A stretch of DNA of 64,000 bases from an uncultured Psychroserpens sp. (GCA_947489585.1 CANLEE010000010.1:1-64000), one strand, 5' to 3'. Shown: positions 8,538 through 19,059, numbered from the stretch's first letter. The notes: generated by a model from the sequence alone, not told the origin. Translations and numbers: made by a program.

Positions 8538-11527
8538 TCTTGTATTCTGTTTATTATTTTTGATATTATTTCAATAAAATTATGCTGTGATGCAATGGTA
8601 AGAGTTTCATTTGCAAGACCTTCTAGCCATTCTTCATATACTCTAGAAAAGTTATTAATTGAAGGAGAAGTCGTAGTTATTGGAGATGCACTATCACGGT
8701 CCACCCAAAAAATATTAATCATCATATGAGCAGGTGCCTCATTATATATTGTCTTTTCCATCCAAGCTCTAAATTCCAAATCTCTAAAACGTTCAGGTAT
8801 ATCTTCCACTGGATCCCCAATTGGATTGGTAGAGAAATCTCTAGAATATCCAGATGGGAATATAAAAGTTAACCGAAAAGAGTATGGATCTGTTATTGGC
8901 TTTTTACTATTATCTAAAAATAATGGCAACAAAGCATCTGAAGTTGCTGGACTATTACCTTGAACTCTAGGTCTTAAGAGAAGATGCTCAATCATATAAA
9001 ATCCTTCTGCACTATAAGTACGATGTAAAAAAGTTATGGTACTGTTAATATGATCCTTTAATGCCTGTTCGTTCAAAAATTCTGGAGTATAAGCTATTTC
9101 TATATCAAGATCATCTAATAGCACTCCTTTAAATTGTTTGCTAATTGGATCTTGTTGACGGTGATATTTCTTCTTAAATTGCCCATTTAGCATTATCTTA
9201 TCCATTAAAGTTAAAGGTGCAGGATCGGTAATACTGCTTAAAAGGAGAACTCCACCAGGAGTATTATCATTATGCATTTCTAAAAAATCGCCTCCTGGAT
9301 CTACACTAACTGAAAAAAAATTACCTGGCTCAGATTCTGGAAAAAAATGACGGCGGTCGAACGACTTTATTCCTGCCATTTTAGATATTCGTTTTTGCAA
9401 ACCTGAAACGTTATCCGTGTTCCATACATCAAGACTAGGCCCAAGGCCCTTATAATTATACCCAACCATTCTATTTTTGCTCAATTCTGGATAACATTGC
9501 AAAAATTGAGTTTTTGTTTGGATGGTTTCTAAAGAAGCATCTGGATCTTCACTCGCATAATTAAGATACCAACTTTCAAAGGATTGAAAAGTTTCGCTAA
9601 ATCTAGCAAGAATATGGTCTAAGACTCGATTACGACGGTCATAAAAAGTAGATTTATCTTCTGAATTAACAGCTAAAGCTTCAAGATAGTCTTGCTGATT
9701 ATTAATAATAGTACTTATCTCTGGAATATTAAATATAGGTTGAGAGAAATAGCTTTTTTCTATATCAGAATCAATTGAGAATATTTCAGTTTGCTTAGAG
9801 AGTTGAGCTAAAGCATCTGCCAAAACCTGATCAAAAAAGGATAAGTAGGCTTTTAATTGGTTTGCCTTACCTAAACGAGATTGAGGAGCATTTTTAGAGA
9901 GATCTCCTTTACCCAAACCGTATACCTGAGGAAAATCATGTTGGAATGAGTAATAATCACCTAATACCAAAGGGCTACCATTTAGAGTAGATGGGATATT
10001 TGTTTTTTTTGTTTGTACTGTATTGTTTAGTCTTTTTTGTTCAAGGAGTTTATCTATGCGATCCTCATTAATTTCAATAAGCATTCCATCCTTTATAAAT
10101 CGAATATCTGATTTATATCGGCTCAATCGAGGTTTGTATAAACGACTCAACGTCAATTTCATGCAATTTCTGACATTGGAATTGATAAGTAAGTTATTTA
10201 TATAATTACTCAAGCTTAAATTACGAACACCAATTATTGGCTTGGTGCCATCGTCATCAATTACATCCATTATTATTCTAATCAAATCGGAAGTGTATAG
10301 AATAATATTCTGATCATTAATATCCAATTTATGGTTTCTTTCAAGATCAATATCTCTTATAAAACCATTTTCCAAAAGAGGTCCTTCAAAAATAGAATCT
10401 AAGCTTTGCTTTTGTTCAATAAGTTCTTCTAGAGAATACCTAGGGATATAGGGAGAAAGAAATTGGGAGACTGCCCAAAATATATCTACCCATAATTGCT
10501 CAACATCAGTAGATGAATGAATCTCGATATTAACTCTTAGTGCAATCTCTTGAGTTCTCGCTGTTCGTATCCTAAGAAAATCTTCTCCAATATTTCGATG
10601 AATACGAAGTCGCTCTTCGCTAATTTTCACTAACTTCTTTGCAGCATTACTTCTTAAAACAAAAATATCCAATATAGATCCTGAAGAAATATTAACAAGG
10701 GTATTGGCTATCGCAGTTAAAAACTGTGTTTCATCGGCAGGAACTAATTCATTAAGTAGTAACAAATCTGCGACAAGAACATCTTGCCCCATACCGTTAT
10801 CATAATTTAATTCAATAGTAGCTTGATAGTAATTTCCTCCTTCAGAAGAAATAGTATCACCACCACCGCCAGGAATAGGTTGCAAAATTGCACTATTAAT
10901 GTTTAAGTCTTCTAATTTAAAACTTGGGAGTTGATCCCAATATGGAACCGTCACATCCAAACTATAAACAGTTCCATTTATTTCAGGAAGTTTTACATGG
11001 TAAATATTAAAATTCAACTCGCCTTCAATTTCTAATCTATCAAATTCTAGCAATACTTCATATAAACCAGTGACTTTAATGGATTCATCGATAATGCTAT
11101 ATGTTAATTCTTCTGTTTCTGAATCAAAATAAAAAAGCGGTTCATTTGGACTTTCTTTTTCTAACCAAGCGTTGCGAATACCAGGAATATCAATTAATAG
11201 TTTTCTATAATCGTCTTTTGTTAAAGGTGAAGCTGGTAATATATCTTTAATAGGAAACATTCCTGCAACAGAGAACTTAGACTCTTTCTGAGGTACTAAA
11301 AGGTCTCGTATATCAAGATTTACACGTAAGCCAATATCTGCTAACGAATAACAAAGAGCTTCCAAAATTGTAATTCCTGGATCATGAACATTATAATCCG
11401 TCCAAACTTCACCAGAAAAACGCCCTATTAAATCAATCCCTTTTTCTCTTAATGACTTGAAATTTAAACTTTTAGAGACATCAATTTCTTTAGATATACT
11501 TTGATTTTTTGCTTGAAGTTCTATCAT
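8534..11527 (-). CDS. eCIS baseplate protein, Afp12/gp7-like
   Basis: 997 residues without signal peptide or membrane helix. The N-terminal region contains WTDYNVHDPGITILEALCYS followed by LADIGLR, a motif I know from large baseplate proteins of Bacteroidota eCIS loci. The rest is a mix of beta-rich and helical segments with no enzyme motif. It lies after the J-type baseplate and fibre genes and overlaps the tape-measure gene by 4 bp, so it fits the Afp12/Cis12 position. The protein should form the baseplate wedge with the J-type and gp25 proteins. The exact equivalence to Afp12 is inferred from size, order and the N-terminal motif. Confidence 0.75.
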   Translation of the reverse strand: MIELQAKNQSISKEIDVSKSLNFKSLREKGIDLIGRFSGEVWTDYNVHDPGITILEALCYSLADIGLRVNLDIRDLLVPQKESKFSVAGMFPIKDILPASPLTKDDYRKLLIDIPGIRNAWLEKESPNEPLFYFDSETEELTYSIIDESIKVTGLYEVLLEFDRLEIEGELNFNIYHVKLPEINGTVYSLDVTVPYWDQLPSFKLEDLNINSAILQPIPGGGGDTISSEGGNYYQATIELNYDNGMGQDVLVADLLLLNELVPADETQFLTAIANTLVNISSGSILDIFVLRSNAAKKLVKISEERLRIHRNIGEDFLRIRTARTQEIALRVNIEIHSSTDVEQLWVDIFWAVSQFLSPYIPRYSLEELIEQKQSLDSIFEGPLLENGFIRDIDLERNHKLDINDQNIILYTSDLIRIIMDVIDDDGTKPIIGVRNLSLSNYINNLLINSNVRNCMKLTLSRLYKPRLSRYKSDIRFIKDGMLIEINEDRIDKLLEQKRLNNTVQTKKTNIPSTLNGSPLVLGDYYSFQHDFPQVYGLGKGDLSKNAPQSRLGKANQLKAYLSFFDQVLADALAQLSKQTEIFSIDSDIEKSYFSQPIFNIPEISTIINNQQDYLEALAVNSEDKSTFYDRRNRVLDHILARFSETFQSFESWYLNYASEDPDASLETIQTKTQFLQCYPELSKNRMVGYNYKGLGPSLDVWNTDNVSGLQKRISKMAGIKSFDRRHFFPESEPGNFFSVSVDPGGDFLEMHNDNTPGGVLLLSSITDPAPLTLMDKIMLNGQFKKKYHRQQDPISKQFKGVLLDDLDIEIAYTPEFLNEQALKDHINSTITFLHRTYSAEGFYMIEHLLLRPRVQGNSPATSDALLPLFLDNSKKPITDPYSFRLTFIFPSGYSRDFSTNPIGDPVEDIPERFRDLEFRAWMEKTIYNEAPAHMMINIFWVDRDSASPITTTSPSINNFSRVYEEWLEGLANETLTIASQHNFIEIISKIINRIQD

Positions 11528-11560
11528 CTTAATTCTATATTTATTAAATCAATTCTTAGC

Positions 11561-12580
11561 TTATCTATTTTTTAAATTAGAAATTTCTTTTTCAAGGGTA
11601 TCCACCTTTGCAGCAAGTTCTTTAACCGCATTTAGCATAAGGAAAATGATTCCATCAGCGTTATAAGAAAAAAATTCAGTCTCACTAGTATCGCTTACTT
11701 TAGTTTTAGCAGAAAATGGCACGATTAAATCTGGACAAACTTTACCCAAATCTTGTGCAACTAGTCCAATATGTTCATTTTCTGTCGGCATTCCGGCTTT
11801 CCCGTTATACTTAAATCTAACGGGATTAATTTTTAATATAGCTTCTAATCCTTCTTTAAAAGGTTTTATATTCTTCTTGAGACGTTTATCACAAATTGGA
11901 TTCCAAGTAGTACCTCCTTCTGACTTAAAGGCATTCCCAAAAACTCTTAAATCTGCAGGAGTTGCGCCAGAGTTTTGACCAATACGAACACTGCCTCCTT
12001 GATTTTGCAATCTTAATGTTGCTGTATTATTTGCATTATTGGAATTACGAGCCATAATCTCCTGTTCATCCAAAGCAAGATGGTTTCCTGTTGCGTCTCC
12101 AATGATTACTATACCTGAATTATCGGTATTTAGGTTTACATCAGAACCTCCATTAACATGCAAAGCTGTCACAGGAATACCACCAATACCTACATTACCA
12201 ATATCGTAAGAAATATTAGGGCCTCCAGTCCATGGACTACTCCCTCCACCTCCACCTCCACTAAGGTCTAATGGTTGCCAACCACTTCCATTGTTAAACT
12301 CAAATCGTGAGTCGGTCTGATTCCAACGTATGGAACCAGATACGTCTTCGTCAGAAAAGCCAATACGAACTGCTCCATTAATATCTAAGCGTTGTTCTGG
12401 GTTTTCTTGTCCTATACCTATATTTTTATTTCCAGGATTACCATCTACATGAATATCTTCATCTGATAGATTTAAGAATGATGCAAATACTCGTGCAAAA
12501 TCATCGGAATTTGGACGGTCTCCGTTTTGAAAACTACCTTGTAAAAGTTCTCTACTTACTGGGTTTTGATCTCCACTCAT
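11561..12580 (-). CDS. eCIS tail-fibre protein with C-terminal S74 intramolecular chaperone
   Basis: 339 residues. The N-terminal 110 residues form an attachment region ending in a glycine run (LSGGGGGGSS). The middle has short beta repeats (NVGIGG, LHVNGG, SVRIGQ) typical of trimeric fibres. Residues 230-339 are a peptidase-S74 (endosialidase-type) chaperone: CDKRLKKNIKPF, NPVRFKYNG, HIGLVAQDLGKV and a final coiled coil (VKELAAKVDTLEKEISNL). In this family the chaperone cuts itself off after trimer folding, using a Ser at the domain start and a Lys five residues later. Here the Lys is kept (K235) but the Ser is Cys (C230, codon 11891-11893). By position it corresponds to Afp13. It should bind the target cell surface. 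Confidence 0.8.
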   Translation of the reverse strand: MSGDQNPVSRELLQGSFQNGDRPNSDDFARVFASFLNLSDEDIHVDGNPGNKNIGIGQENPEQRLDINGAVRIGFSDEDVSGSIRWNQTDSRFEFNNGSGWQPLDLSGGGGGGSSPWTGGPNISYDIGNVGIGGIPVTALHVNGGSDVNLNTDNSGIVIIGDATGNHLALDEQEIMARNSNNANNTATLRLQNQGGSVRIGQNSGATPADLRVFGNAFKSEGGTTWNPICDKRLKKNIKPFKEGLEAILKINPVRFKYNGKAGMPTENEHIGLVAQDLGKVCPDLIVPFSAKTKVSDTSETEFFSYNADGIIFLMLNAVKELAAKVDTLEKEISNLKNR

Positions 12581-12609
12581 AATTTTATTTTTTTAAATTA
12601 ATAATTTGT

Positions 12610-15600
12610 TTATACTCCAAATACTTCGAAGTCTACCCCTACAGCCATGAATCCGATTCCTTCGAACTCTAAAGCTTGACATTTATATTCTCCTGGTTCT
12701 AAAGGTGTAATGGCATGTGACCTTGCCGATACTAAAACCGATCTTGGTGTTGATGAGAATGCAATTTCTATGGGTTCGCCAACGATTAAATTATTCCCAA
12801 TCTCCATTTGGCCAATTCCTATTTCGGGTGGGGCGGCTATTTCGAAATCAAGATCAATTTCCATGTCACTAATTCCTCCACATGAATTACCTGAAGAAAT
12901 ATGATATAAATTAAAATCAGTTATAAAATCTACATAAGAAAGATTCTCAATAAATGCTAATATTTCCGCTCTATGTATTCTACCTCCAATGACAATATCC
13001 TTCCCTTTCTCAAATGCCCAAGGAGACAAAAACGCAATAATTTCATCGTTTAATAAATTTGCATAAAACCCTTTATCAAGACCAGGCAAAAAACCTACTT
13101 TACATTCAACTTTAATCTCTTCATAATTGGGGTTTTGCACATGCAAATTCACAAAAGGGGAAGTGAATTTTTGAAGAAATTCTTTAATACGCAAAAGATC
13201 AATAGAGCTAGTTAGTGGTCGCAAAGGGTCTATTGCGTTTTTATTTAACAAATTTGAAATAACTAAAATCGTAATATTACCTGGAGCAAAATCACTTGTT
13301 TTATTAGCATGCTGCAAGCATTTACATTTAAATACTTCAGGGAATTCTTCCAATACTAAATGCTCGTAATCCCAAACAGAAACTGCTCTTTTCTTATGAC
13401 GCAAACGTTCACTTACGCGTTTGTTAAATGACAAAGAATCTTCTTTGATTTTTCCTCCAAAAGAGATGAAAGGTTGTACTATCTTTTTTATTGCTGGAAC
13501 AGGATTCTTTAGATTAGTAATTGAATCTTCTTTTAAAATTAGATTGTTTATTATTTCTTGATTATCTAAAGAAAGTGACGAGTTTATTTGACGTTCAGAT
13601 GTAACCGCTTGAGTTATAACATCAATAATTTGATTAACTCCTTGAACATTTTTTGACAATACAGCCCTAATCCAATCACACTCTCTAGGTAATCTATTTG
13701 AATTATTATAAATATCCTGAGGAAGAGACAGAATGATTATACCAGAAGTTTGAAAACCTTGTGTAGAATCTGAAAGTACTTGTTCGTTGTTTAATCTAAT
13801 CCAATTATCTTCTGAAAAATATTCCCACTTTACATCATCGGTTGTTAGTTCAACTTCTAAATCACCACTACCTTCAGCAATCTGAAAGAACATTGATATA
13901 TTTTGTGGAGCGTTTACTCCTTTAAGCCCAATATAGAAATAGGCTTCTTCAGGAAATTGTGGAAAGAGATAATTATTGATGCCAAATTCTATTTCTTTAT
14001 GTCCAAAAGGCTCTATATGAAACAACTTTTCAATCCCATTTTCAGATTTCAAGTTGATGGTTTCTTCTGATATATAATCTATAGTTAAAGAGGCAATTGA
14101 TGGTGTATATGGCAATTTTGGAAAAGGAATCTCCGACCCAGGATTTGTTGCTCGTAACATCGCTACTTTTGTAAGTAAAGGCGCATAATCACTATGGCCA
14201 AATGCTCGAAGAAACGTTACAGGTTGAGACAAATTTATTCTTAAAAATCCGCTAGCAGTCTGATTGGATAGTTCATTTTTTTCCAACATACTGACTACTC
14301 GTTGGTTGCTTAAAGAATTAATAGTTAGCGTCTTAACATCTATTGATTGCGATGCAAACAAAAGTTGATTTTGTGAAATTGGTTCCCAAGCTAAATTTTG
14401 TAAAAGAGCAATATTCGCCTGAAACACATTATTGAACTGTCCGACTTGGTTATCTAATTCAGTTAAGGCTTCGTTAATTGCATCTACTTCTGTATCTCCA
14501 TCTATAATAGCAGTTTCATAGGCTTTCGCTGCCTGAGGAACATAAGGATAATAGTGAACTCCCAAATCATTATCTGGTAAATCATGCCATTGGATGTGAA
14601 TGTCTAATGTGTCTAATGTCTTACTGAAAATTTCCTTACTACCGATGTAAAAATTAGATCCAATATTTGGTTGGGGACCGAAGGGAAGAAAAGGCTTATT
14701 TGCATTTAATACCGCTTGATCATTTTGAATGACTAAATCTTGCACTCCACTCACTATTACTTTTATAGTCAATTCATTAGGCTGTATAGAAGATAAAGTA
14801 TCGTAAGCATATTTATTTACAGTAGGATTGAAAAGAACTTTGACTAAAGGAAAAGGTGATTCAGGAAAGTTCTTACTAAAATGTTCTTTAGGAATATCAA
14901 TTGGAGGCATATTATGATCTAAATGAAGATCAAAAGTTAATTCTTGGTATAATGACAGGTCTGCATCAGTTTGGGTAAGAACTCTTGCTGTTGTTTCATA
15001 GGGCCCATGCCAAGCTTTAGCTGACGTGAAATATATATGAAAAGCATTAGTTAATGTTTGATCTATTGGATTTGTAAGATTTTGATTAAGCCTAAACCGA
15101 AATGTTATATCTCGACTTCCTTCTTTTAAAAGTAATATTGGTGAACTAAATACAAAACCAATTTCAGGCTCTATCATCGTTCTAAATTCAGAAGGAATTC
15201 CTTTTTGGCTTTTTCCAAAAGGAAGCCATCTTGGATTTTCCTTTAAAAGAGGTTTTCCGAGGCCATCCAAAGAGTTAGCAAAAGGGGCAGCGTAAATTCT
15301 TGAATAATCATTTCGGTCAACAAAAATACTTTTTAACTCTCCAATACTAATTTGATTGAGAACAATTTCTCGGTTTGTAAAAAAATAAATTGAATTATTA
15401 TTTTCATCTTTTCCCGCACTTAGCAATGTCTCTTTGGGAAGTTTGAAACTATCATGGTTCTTGGCTAATTCAAAAACCAAATGAACTTTATCTGGTTCTA
15501 TATCTCGAGGTGTAAAAGATAAAATTTCTTTATAATAATACTCAACTTGTTTTTCTGTTAAAGAATTAATATCATTTTGATAAAATTTAAACAATCTTAA

Positions 15601-15885
15601 AAAAATCACGAAAAGTGATAATGATGATGGGTTATTTTGCCTAAGATCAAAGTTTTTTAAAAACGATTCTATGTTTTGCGGCTCAGGGAAAAAAGGTTGC
15701 CAATTTCCCTCTATTTGATTTGTATTTACATTAATGTATTTAATATGCTTCGCTAACTGATAAATATAGTTTAGGATATACTCTTCACTTCTTTCGTCCA
15801 ATTGAAAAAAATCGGGCTCAAGAGCTTTTAATAGCCTTTCGGCCTGATTTGTACCATCCCTTATGACTTTATTTCCGCAGCTCAT
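12610..15885 (-). CDS. eCIS baseplate protein, J/gp6-like (Afp11-like)
   Basis: 1091 residues, no membrane segment. The C-terminal third has the baseplate-J pattern: a basic RLRHKKRAVSVWDYEHLVLE segment with EFPEVFKCKC, then ITILVISNLLN, and a GGRIHRAEILAFIENLSYVD segment near the end. In phage and CIS baseplates this family makes the wedge that links the hub to the sheath. The start overlaps the stop of the gp25 gene by 4 bp (ATGA). At 1091 residues it is much longer than phage J proteins but normal for eCIS Afp11 homologues. Confidence 0.85.
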   Translation of the reverse strand: MSCGNKVIRDGTNQAERLLKALEPDFFQLDERSEEYILNYIYQLAKHIKYINVNTNQIEGNWQPFFPEPQNIESFLKNFDLRQNNPSSLSLFVIFLRLFKFYQNDINSLTEKQVEYYYKEILSFTPRDIEPDKVHLVFELAKNHDSFKLPKETLLSAGKDENNNSIYFFTNREIVLNQISIGELKSIFVDRNDYSRIYAAPFANSLDGLGKPLLKENPRWLPFGKSQKGIPSEFRTMIEPEIGFVFSSPILLLKEGSRDITFRFRLNQNLTNPIDQTLTNAFHIYFTSAKAWHGPYETTARVLTQTDADLSLYQELTFDLHLDHNMPPIDIPKEHFSKNFPESPFPLVKVLFNPTVNKYAYDTLSSIQPNELTIKVIVSGVQDLVIQNDQAVLNANKPFLPFGPQPNIGSNFYIGSKEIFSKTLDTLDIHIQWHDLPDNDLGVHYYPYVPQAAKAYETAIIDGDTEVDAINEALTELDNQVGQFNNVFQANIALLQNLAWEPISQNQLLFASQSIDVKTLTINSLSNQRVVSMLEKNELSNQTASGFLRINLSQPVTFLRAFGHSDYAPLLTKVAMLRATNPGSEIPFPKLPYTPSIASLTIDYISEETINLKSENGIEKLFHIEPFGHKEIEFGINNYLFPQFPEEAYFYIGLKGVNAPQNISMFFQIAEGSGDLEVELTTDDVKWEYFSEDNWIRLNNEQVLSDSTQGFQTSGIIILSLPQDIYNNSNRLPRECDWIRAVLSKNVQGVNQIIDVITQAVTSERQINSSLSLDNQEIINNLILKEDSITNLKNPVPAIKKIVQPFISFGGKIKEDSLSFNKRVSERLRHKKRAVSVWDYEHLVLEEFPEVFKCKCLQHANKTSDFAPGNITILVISNLLNKNAIDPLRPLTSSIDLLRIKEFLQKFTSPFVNLHVQNPNYEEIKVECKVGFLPGLDKGFYANLLNDEIIAFLSPWAFEKGKDIVIGGRIHRAEILAFIENLSYVDFITDFNLYHISSGNSCGGISDMEIDLDFEIAAPPEIGIGQMEIGNNLIVGEPIEIAFSSTPRSVLVSARSHAITPLEPGEYKCQALEFEGIGFMAVGVDFEVFGV

Positions 15886-16310
15886 AAGTTAGATTTTATA
15901 TTACTCCCTTCTTCTAAATAAAAAGGATAGACAAAATTGAATCTAGAATTTGTACTTCTAATAGTATAATCAACATCAATAAGGATAATTCCATTATTTA
16001 CTGAATCTGCTTTTACTTCTATTCTATTAACATCTATTCTAGCTTCATAAAACAGAATTGCTTTCTTTACAAGGTCTTTTACATATGTAATTAACGTTAT
16101 GGTTAAAGGTTCAAAAAGCATGATTTCTAAATTGCAGCCATATCGAGGTTGCATAACACGTTCTCCTTGTCGCGTACTAAGTAACATTTCTAAACTTTGT
16201 TCAATATCTTGTTGGTTGGTAACCATTTCTACTTCTTTATCTACAATATTAAAACTTGGAGGGAAGCTCCAGCCTATACCTAAATACGATTGATCATTTA
16301 ATTCTTTCAT
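15882..16310 (-). CDS. gp25-like baseplate wedge protein (Afp9-like)
   Basis: 142 residues. The pattern GIGWSFPPSF, then QDIEQSLEMLLSTRQGERVM followed by QPRYGC and LFEPL, is that of the GPW/gp25 family, the conserved wedge protein that starts sheath polymerisation. The EPR-like core motif is present in the form MQPRYG. It lies between the PAAR tip gene (3 bp gap) and the J-type gene (4 bp overlap). Full length for the family. Confidence 0.92.
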   Translation of the reverse strand: MKELNDQSYLGIGWSFPPSFNIVDKEVEMVTNQQDIEQSLEMLLSTRQGERVMQPRYGCNLEIMLFEPLTITLITYVKDLVKKAILFYEARIDVNRIEVKADSVNNGIILIDVDYTIRSTNSRFNFVYPFYLEEGSNIKSNL

Positions 16311-16312
16311 TA

Positions 16313-16603
16313 TTATCCTATTAAAACTGTAAATTCACCTAAAATTATTGTGCCTCCATGTGCTGTAGAATCACCTAATCTTGCTGCTGGCATCCCTCCT
16401 ATAAGAACAGAAGATGAGCCTGCAACTATAGAATCTGGAGGGCCAGTACATGTTGCCATATCACCAACTCTTGCTGCTGGTATACCGCCAATTAAAACCG
16501 TAGGCTCTCCTGCTGGCAAAATTGGCCCTCCTACATGTGGTATTGGTCCATTAAACATTGGACATACATGCATATCTGTTATTCTTGCTGCTGGTTGACC
16601 CAT
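16313..16603 (-). CDS. PAAR-domain spike tip (Afp10-like)
   Basis: 96 residues, a single PAAR domain: PAARITDMHVC at the start, then two IGG(I/M)PAAR(V/L)GD repeats. H12, C14, C52 and H82 are placed as the zinc ligands at the point of the cone. There is no C-terminal toxin extension, so this is a plain tip. It lies 6 bp after the spike gene it should cap. Confidence 0.93.
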   Translation of the reverse strand: MGQPAARITDMHVCPMFNGPIPHVGGPILPAGEPTVLIGGIPAARVGDMATCTGPPDSIVAGSSSVLIGGMPAARLGDSTAHGGTIILGEFTVLIG

Positions 16604-16608
16604 AATTT

Positions 16609-18363
16609 TTAATTTATTTGTACTAAAGAGCCTTTTAATACAGCAATAGCACTGGTACTTAATTCTGCTCCCGCGCTACCTTCTGCTTTAAAATTTGCTC
16701 CTGCTTTTAGTTCTAAATTAATACCACCTTCAATTTTAAAATCTTGAGATGATTTTAATTCTAATTTTCCTCCGCTTTCAATTACAATTCCTTCGCTATC
16801 CATTATAATTTTATTACTATTATCATCAATTAATTGAATACTACCTTCATCTTCATCTAGTATAATTTTTTTACCAGCAGGTGTTTCAATATTTAAGCTT
16901 TTCTTCTCATCATTAAAAGTCATTGCAATCCCATTTATAGACTTAAATCCTTTTTCAAAATTATCATCGGAAGCTTCAAATGGCGCTGGTTTATTACTAC
17001 TGTGAAGTGATCCTAATATTACAGGATTACGTAGTGCATTATTTAAAAACCCAACAACAACCTCATCTCCTATTTCTGGTAAAAAAAACATACCATATTC
17101 TTCACCTGCATTTAACGTAGCTAAACGAGCCCAAGTCCCTTCAGCATTTTCATCGATTGAAGGAAGTTTAACCAAAATTCTATTTTCTCCATCTGGATCA
17201 TCTTGTAATTGAGTTACAACACCAACCTGTAATCCTATTTTGCTATTTAACATTCTTGGGTTTTTAATAGAGCTTTCCTTTCGCATATTAGAAAACCAAT
17301 CTTCAGGAATTCCAAATTGGACATCAGTATTCCAAGAACCTTCTTGTATTTCATGTCGAACTCCTGAAACAAAAACATCACCGTTAAATCTATCGCCAAG
17401 TCCTTGCAGCTTTATAAGACTACAGATTTCAGCAGTAGCAGTGCCTTGAAACTTTACACGCCCTTTAGTTTTTCCCATTCTCATTTTAAGTAATTGAGAA
17501 TCTGCCCAAGATTGTAATTCATCTTGTTCTATTTTTCCGCTATGTCTTAAATGCAGCTCAGCTTCATTACCAACTTTTGCTAATTCTGAAGCTTCTATAT
17601 TTCCGTTTTGAACAATGTCTGGCTCAGATGCTTCTGCCTCTAACAACTCTTGATTAGCAGGATCCCAACATGATGCTTTTACCATACTAAATTGATCACG
17701 TGCATCAATTTCACCATCAAAATCCAATATGGTCGATCCATAGGTAAGTGTCATAATTGGCTCCTGACCAAAATCTGGTTCTATTAGAGAAATATTTGAA
17801 TCTGATACTTTACAAAAAAGGCCATTTAGATTAGCTCTTTGATTAATAAATTCCCAATCTGTTGTTTCGTATTGCACCAGCTCTTGATGCGTTATTTCAG
17901 TTGAGGGAATATCTAATTTTAAACCATCATACGCTCCTAATATATCTTCTATAACTTCACCATCTGTTAATTCTAAAAAATAATTGCTGTGTGTTGTTAA
18001 CGTTGTTACGAAAGCCTTATCTCGACAATCTAACTTTAGCATAGAACTTCCACTAGACCTAACTTTAAGTGATTGCTTAACAATTACACCTTTGAAGAGT
18101 AGGTCTTCATTAGCTTCATAACCAACAAGTATTTCAATGTCCTTACCAGGTTCGAAATTTTCATCATTACTTGCAGGAAAGTCTTCTTGAGCAGGGTCGC
18201 CATCCTTTAGTGTAATTTTGGCAAATGGTATGCGGTTCAATTCTTTAACTATAACTATAGATAGTACCTGAAAAGTACGTGCAATTTCGGTTCCATCAAT
18301 CTTTATAATTGATGTTACTACACTTGGTGTACCATTTGTTGGTATAAGTCTATCATTAGTCAT
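16609..18363 (-). CDS. VgrG-like spike protein (Afp8-like)
   Basis: 584 residues. The N-terminal half has the gp27-like hub (KIDGTEIARTFQVLSIVIVK, later LDCRDKAFVTTLTTHSNYFL). An OB-fold follows around residues 375-460 with GVVTQLQDDPDGENRILVKL and the EIGDEVVVGFLNNALRNPVI segment followed by LGSLH, the classic gp5/VgrG motif. The last 110 residues are short beta-helix repeats (NIETPAGKKIILDEDEGSI and similar). The protein forms the trimeric spike on which the PAAR tip sits. No extra effector domain is attached. Confidence 0.93.
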   Translation of the reverse strand: MTNDRLIPTNGTPSVVTSIIKIDGTEIARTFQVLSIVIVKELNRIPFAKITLKDGDPAQEDFPASNDENFEPGKDIEILVGYEANEDLLFKGVIVKQSLKVRSSGSSMLKLDCRDKAFVTTLTTHSNYFLELTDGEVIEDILGAYDGLKLDIPSTEITHQELVQYETTDWEFINQRANLNGLFCKVSDSNISLIEPDFGQEPIMTLTYGSTILDFDGEIDARDQFSMVKASCWDPANQELLEAEASEPDIVQNGNIEASELAKVGNEAELHLRHSGKIEQDELQSWADSQLLKMRMGKTKGRVKFQGTATAEICSLIKLQGLGDRFNGDVFVSGVRHEIQEGSWNTDVQFGIPEDWFSNMRKESSIKNPRMLNSKIGLQVGVVTQLQDDPDGENRILVKLPSIDENAEGTWARLATLNAGEEYGMFFLPEIGDEVVVGFLNNALRNPVILGSLHSSNKPAPFEASDDNFEKGFKSINGIAMTFNDEKKSLNIETPAGKKIILDEDEGSIQLIDDNSNKIIMDSEGIVIESGGKLELKSSQDFKIEGGINLELKAGANFKAEGSAGAELSTSAIAVLKGSLVQIN

Positions 18364-18366
18364 AAA

Positions 18367-19059
18367 TTATGCTTTATTTAAAGGCGGAAATACGATTCGT
18401 TGTCCTACCTGTAGATTACGAAAAGAAATCAGTTTATTAATTCTAGCTACCTCTATATAATATTTTGGGTCTCCATAAATAGTTTTGCAAATAAGCGGGA
18501 GTTTATCACCTTCCTTAACATATCTTATATGTGTTAAATCTGGTGATTGATCGTTTTCTTGGGCTACACGTTGATTAGGTTCTACAAGTTCTTTAAATTT
18601 AGCATCAACTTCTGCTCTAACTGGTGTTCCATCTGGCCTAAAGAGTTTATAGTTTATCTTCATTCCTGTTAGTACACATCGAAATAATAATGTTCCCCAA
18701 CTTAGTTCTAGAAAAGGAGGTGCATGTTTTTCACCTATATAATCGAAAACCACTTTTTTAAAATGTGCTATCTCTTCTGAAATACCATTTTCTCTTTCAT
18801 CATCTGTTGTGCCTGGAAGTGCTCCTGTGCTATCAAAAATAAATTTAAACCCTAAAGTCAGTGGTTCTACTTTATCAAATTGAGGCAAATCACCACTTGT
18901 TCCAGAAGCTTGCTCTTCAGCATACTTTACTTTATAATCTAACGCATAGGTTTCTGGATTAATTTTTACATTAAAATCACCATCAGACAGTTTATCTCCT
19001 TCATCAAACGAAGCTTCCTTATAGGCTCTTATAATTAATTTTTGAAGTGCTCCTTCCAT
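18367..19059 (-). CDS. LysM-containing baseplate hub protein (Afp7-like)
   Basis: 230 residues. Residues about 1-165 are a baseplate domain (LIIRAYKEASFDEG..., then FLELSWGTLLFRCVLTGMKI). Residues about 178-228 are a LysM-like module: YVKEGDKLPLICKTIYGDPK, then INKL, LQVGQRIVFPPL. In CIS and phage this gp53-like arrangement links the tube end to the baseplate rather than binding peptidoglycan. The start and the stop of the preceding DUF5908 gene share one base at 19059. Confidence 0.88.
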   Translation of the reverse strand: MEGALQKLIIRAYKEASFDEGDKLSDGDFNVKINPETYALDYKVKYAEEQASGTSGDLPQFDKVEPLTLGFKFIFDSTGALPGTTDDERENGISEEIAHFKKVVFDYIGEKHAPPFLELSWGTLLFRCVLTGMKINYKLFRPDGTPVRAEVDAKFKELVEPNQRVAQENDQSPDLTHIRYVKEGDKLPLICKTIYGDPKYYIEVARINKLISFRNLQVGQRIVFPPLNKA

